DNA from: an uncultured Bacteroidota bacterium
Lineage (GTDB): Bacteria > Bacteroidota > Bacteroidia > Chitinophagales > Chitinophagaceae
DNA: 5,765 nucleotides
Direction of reading: 5' to 3'
Assembly (NCBI GenBank): GCA_903929655.1
Contig: CAIYVS010000158.1
Span: forward strand, 1-5,765
The notes beneath the pieces were generated by a model. That model made no database searches and had not been told where the DNA came from. It worked only from the letters and a program-made list of their open reading frames with translations. Positions 4,895 to 5,765 of this stretch are shown here, in pieces. Numbering within the stretch: the first letter of the stretch is position 1; the number at the start of each line of letters is the position of its first letter. The translations under genes and the position numbers were made by a program.

Positions 4895-5765
4895 TTAACT
4901 CTCCAATATCACCTTTAAGGCCTTTTCTTTTGCTGCATTACCGAAAGTGTCATATGCCTCCATAATCTGGTCCAATTTAAAATGGTGTGTGATCAGTTTT
5001 TTAGGTTCTATTTTTTTAGATTGAACGGTTTTAAACAACATAGGTGTTGTAACGGTATCAACAAGTCGCGTAGTGATCGTTATATTTTTTGACCAAAGTG
5101 TTTCCAGGTGCAGCGTTACACTTTTGCCATGCACACCAATATTGGCAATATGGCCACCTGCAACAATAATTGCTTCGCACATTTCGAATGTTATGGCAAG
5201 ACCAACCGCCTCAATAGCTACGTCCACCCCCCTCTTGTTAGTAAGCTTCATCACTTCATCCACAGCATTTCCATCGCTGCTGTTAATAGTATGTGTAGCT
5301 CCAAAAGTCTTTGCAACTGCCAGTCGGTTTTCATCAGTATCTATTACAATAATTTCCGATGGTGTATAAAACTGCGATGTTAATAATGCTGCCATGCCTA
5401 CAGGCCCGGCGCCAATAATGGCTATCACATCTCCCGGCTTTACCTGTCCGTTCAAAACGCCACATTCAAAACCTGTTGGTAAAATATCACTCAGCATTAC
5501 GAGCGCCTCTTCATCAGCCCCTGCCGGAATATGATAAAGGCTGTTATCCGCATGAGGTATTCTTACATACTCAGCCTGTGTGCCATCTATCATGTATCCA
5601 AGTATCCATCCGCCGTCTGTGCAGTGCGAATACATGCCTTTCTTGCAATATTCACATTTGCCGCAAGATGTAACACAGGATATAATAACATGATCGCCTT
5701 TCTTAAAACCGCTTACAGAACTGCCCACTTCTTCCACAATGCCTACGCCTTCATGGCCTATGATC
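4895..5765 (-). CDS. Zinc-dependent alcohol dehydrogenase (MDR family), N-terminus outside window
   Basis: About 290 residues are visible of a normal 345-350; the GTG at 5737 is internal because the frame runs to the window edge. The visible start, IIGHEGVGIVEEVG, holds the GHE zinc motif (His4, Glu5). Structural-zinc cysteines CGKCEYCKKGMYSHC are at 34, 37, 40 and 48. In LSDILPTGFECG, Asp93 corresponds to the Asp zinc ligand of Thermoanaerobacter/Clostridium-type secondary ADHs. The Rossmann motif GAGPVG is at 118-123, and VIDTDENR with Asp142 at the end of strand 2 favours NAD(H). The C-terminal catalytic fold closes with KLDQIMEAYDTFGNAAKEKALKVIL. It should oxidise a primary or secondary alcohol, or reduce the aldehyde or ketone, in the cytosol; the exact substrate is not readable. 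All zinc and cofactor residues in the visible part are intact. It is the upstream gene of the SHOCT gene, 30 bp away. Confidence 0.93.
   Translation of the reverse strand, partial: IIGHEGVGIVEEVGSSVSGFKKGDHVIISCVTSCGKCEYCKKGMYSHCTDGGWILGYMIDGTQAEYVRIPHADNSLYHIPAGADEEALVMLSDILPTGFECGVLNGQVKPGDVIAIIGAGPVGMAALLTSQFYTPSEIIVIDTDENRLAVAKTFGATHTINSSDGNAVDEVMKLTNKRGVDVAIEAVGLAITFEMCEAIIVAGGHIANIGVHGKSVTLHLETLWSKNITITTRLVDTVTTPMLFKTVQSKKIEPKKLITHHFKLDQIMEAYDTFGNAAKEKALKVILES

Noticed and set aside
5073..5673. Three + strand frames opposite the alcohol dehydrogenase
   Set aside because: They are antisense shadows of a strongly recognised enzyme.

Overview
The window looks like a stretch of a chromosome from a Bacteroidota bacterium, probably of the Chitinophagaceae/Sphingobacteria type. 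This is an inference from three things: AT-rich spacers, mostly weak or absent Shine-Dalgarno sites, and REP-like intergenic units built on GGCTAAAGCC. No phage, plasmid, CRISPR, tRNA or rRNA signature was seen.

Layout. A 5'-truncated MtfA-type zinc peptidase (2-373) is the only gene on the + strand. It faces an 843-bp non-coding, convergent region (374-1216) that carries two related REP-like units, a roughly 23-bp imperfect inverted repeat at its outer edges (418-440 and 1162-1184), and an array of TGGCACT words spaced by 10 or 11 bp. Everything else reads on the - strand. In transcription order these are: a Zn-dependent alcohol dehydrogenase (5765-4895, N-terminus outside the window); a small SHOCT-domain membrane protein (4864-4649); a slipin/stomatin-like SPFH gene broken by a frameshift (4526-3619); a short membrane-protein reading frame without ATG (3585-3427); a YflT-like glycine-zipper protein (3282-2785); a 342-bp spacer; a classical SDR oxidoreductase (2397-1633); and a SpoIIAA/STAS-like protein (1582-1217).

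How the genes fit together. The - strand set mixes two redox enzymes with small membrane or stress-type proteins (SHOCT, slipin, YflT-like, STAS-like). Such families often occur in stress-response or envelope-maintenance neighbourhoods, but no shared regulator or common promoter can be shown here. ADH and SHOCT (30-bp gap) and SDR and STAS (50-bp gap) are the likeliest co-transcribed pairs.

The best-supported unusual point is the slipin pseudogene. Its two halves belong to one SPFH protein, and the break is neatly explained by a 13-bp deletion between 7-bp direct repeats GACACTG, one copy of which remains at the junction. The helically phased TGGCACT array is the most curious non-coding signal. 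No convincing new multi-gene system was found.
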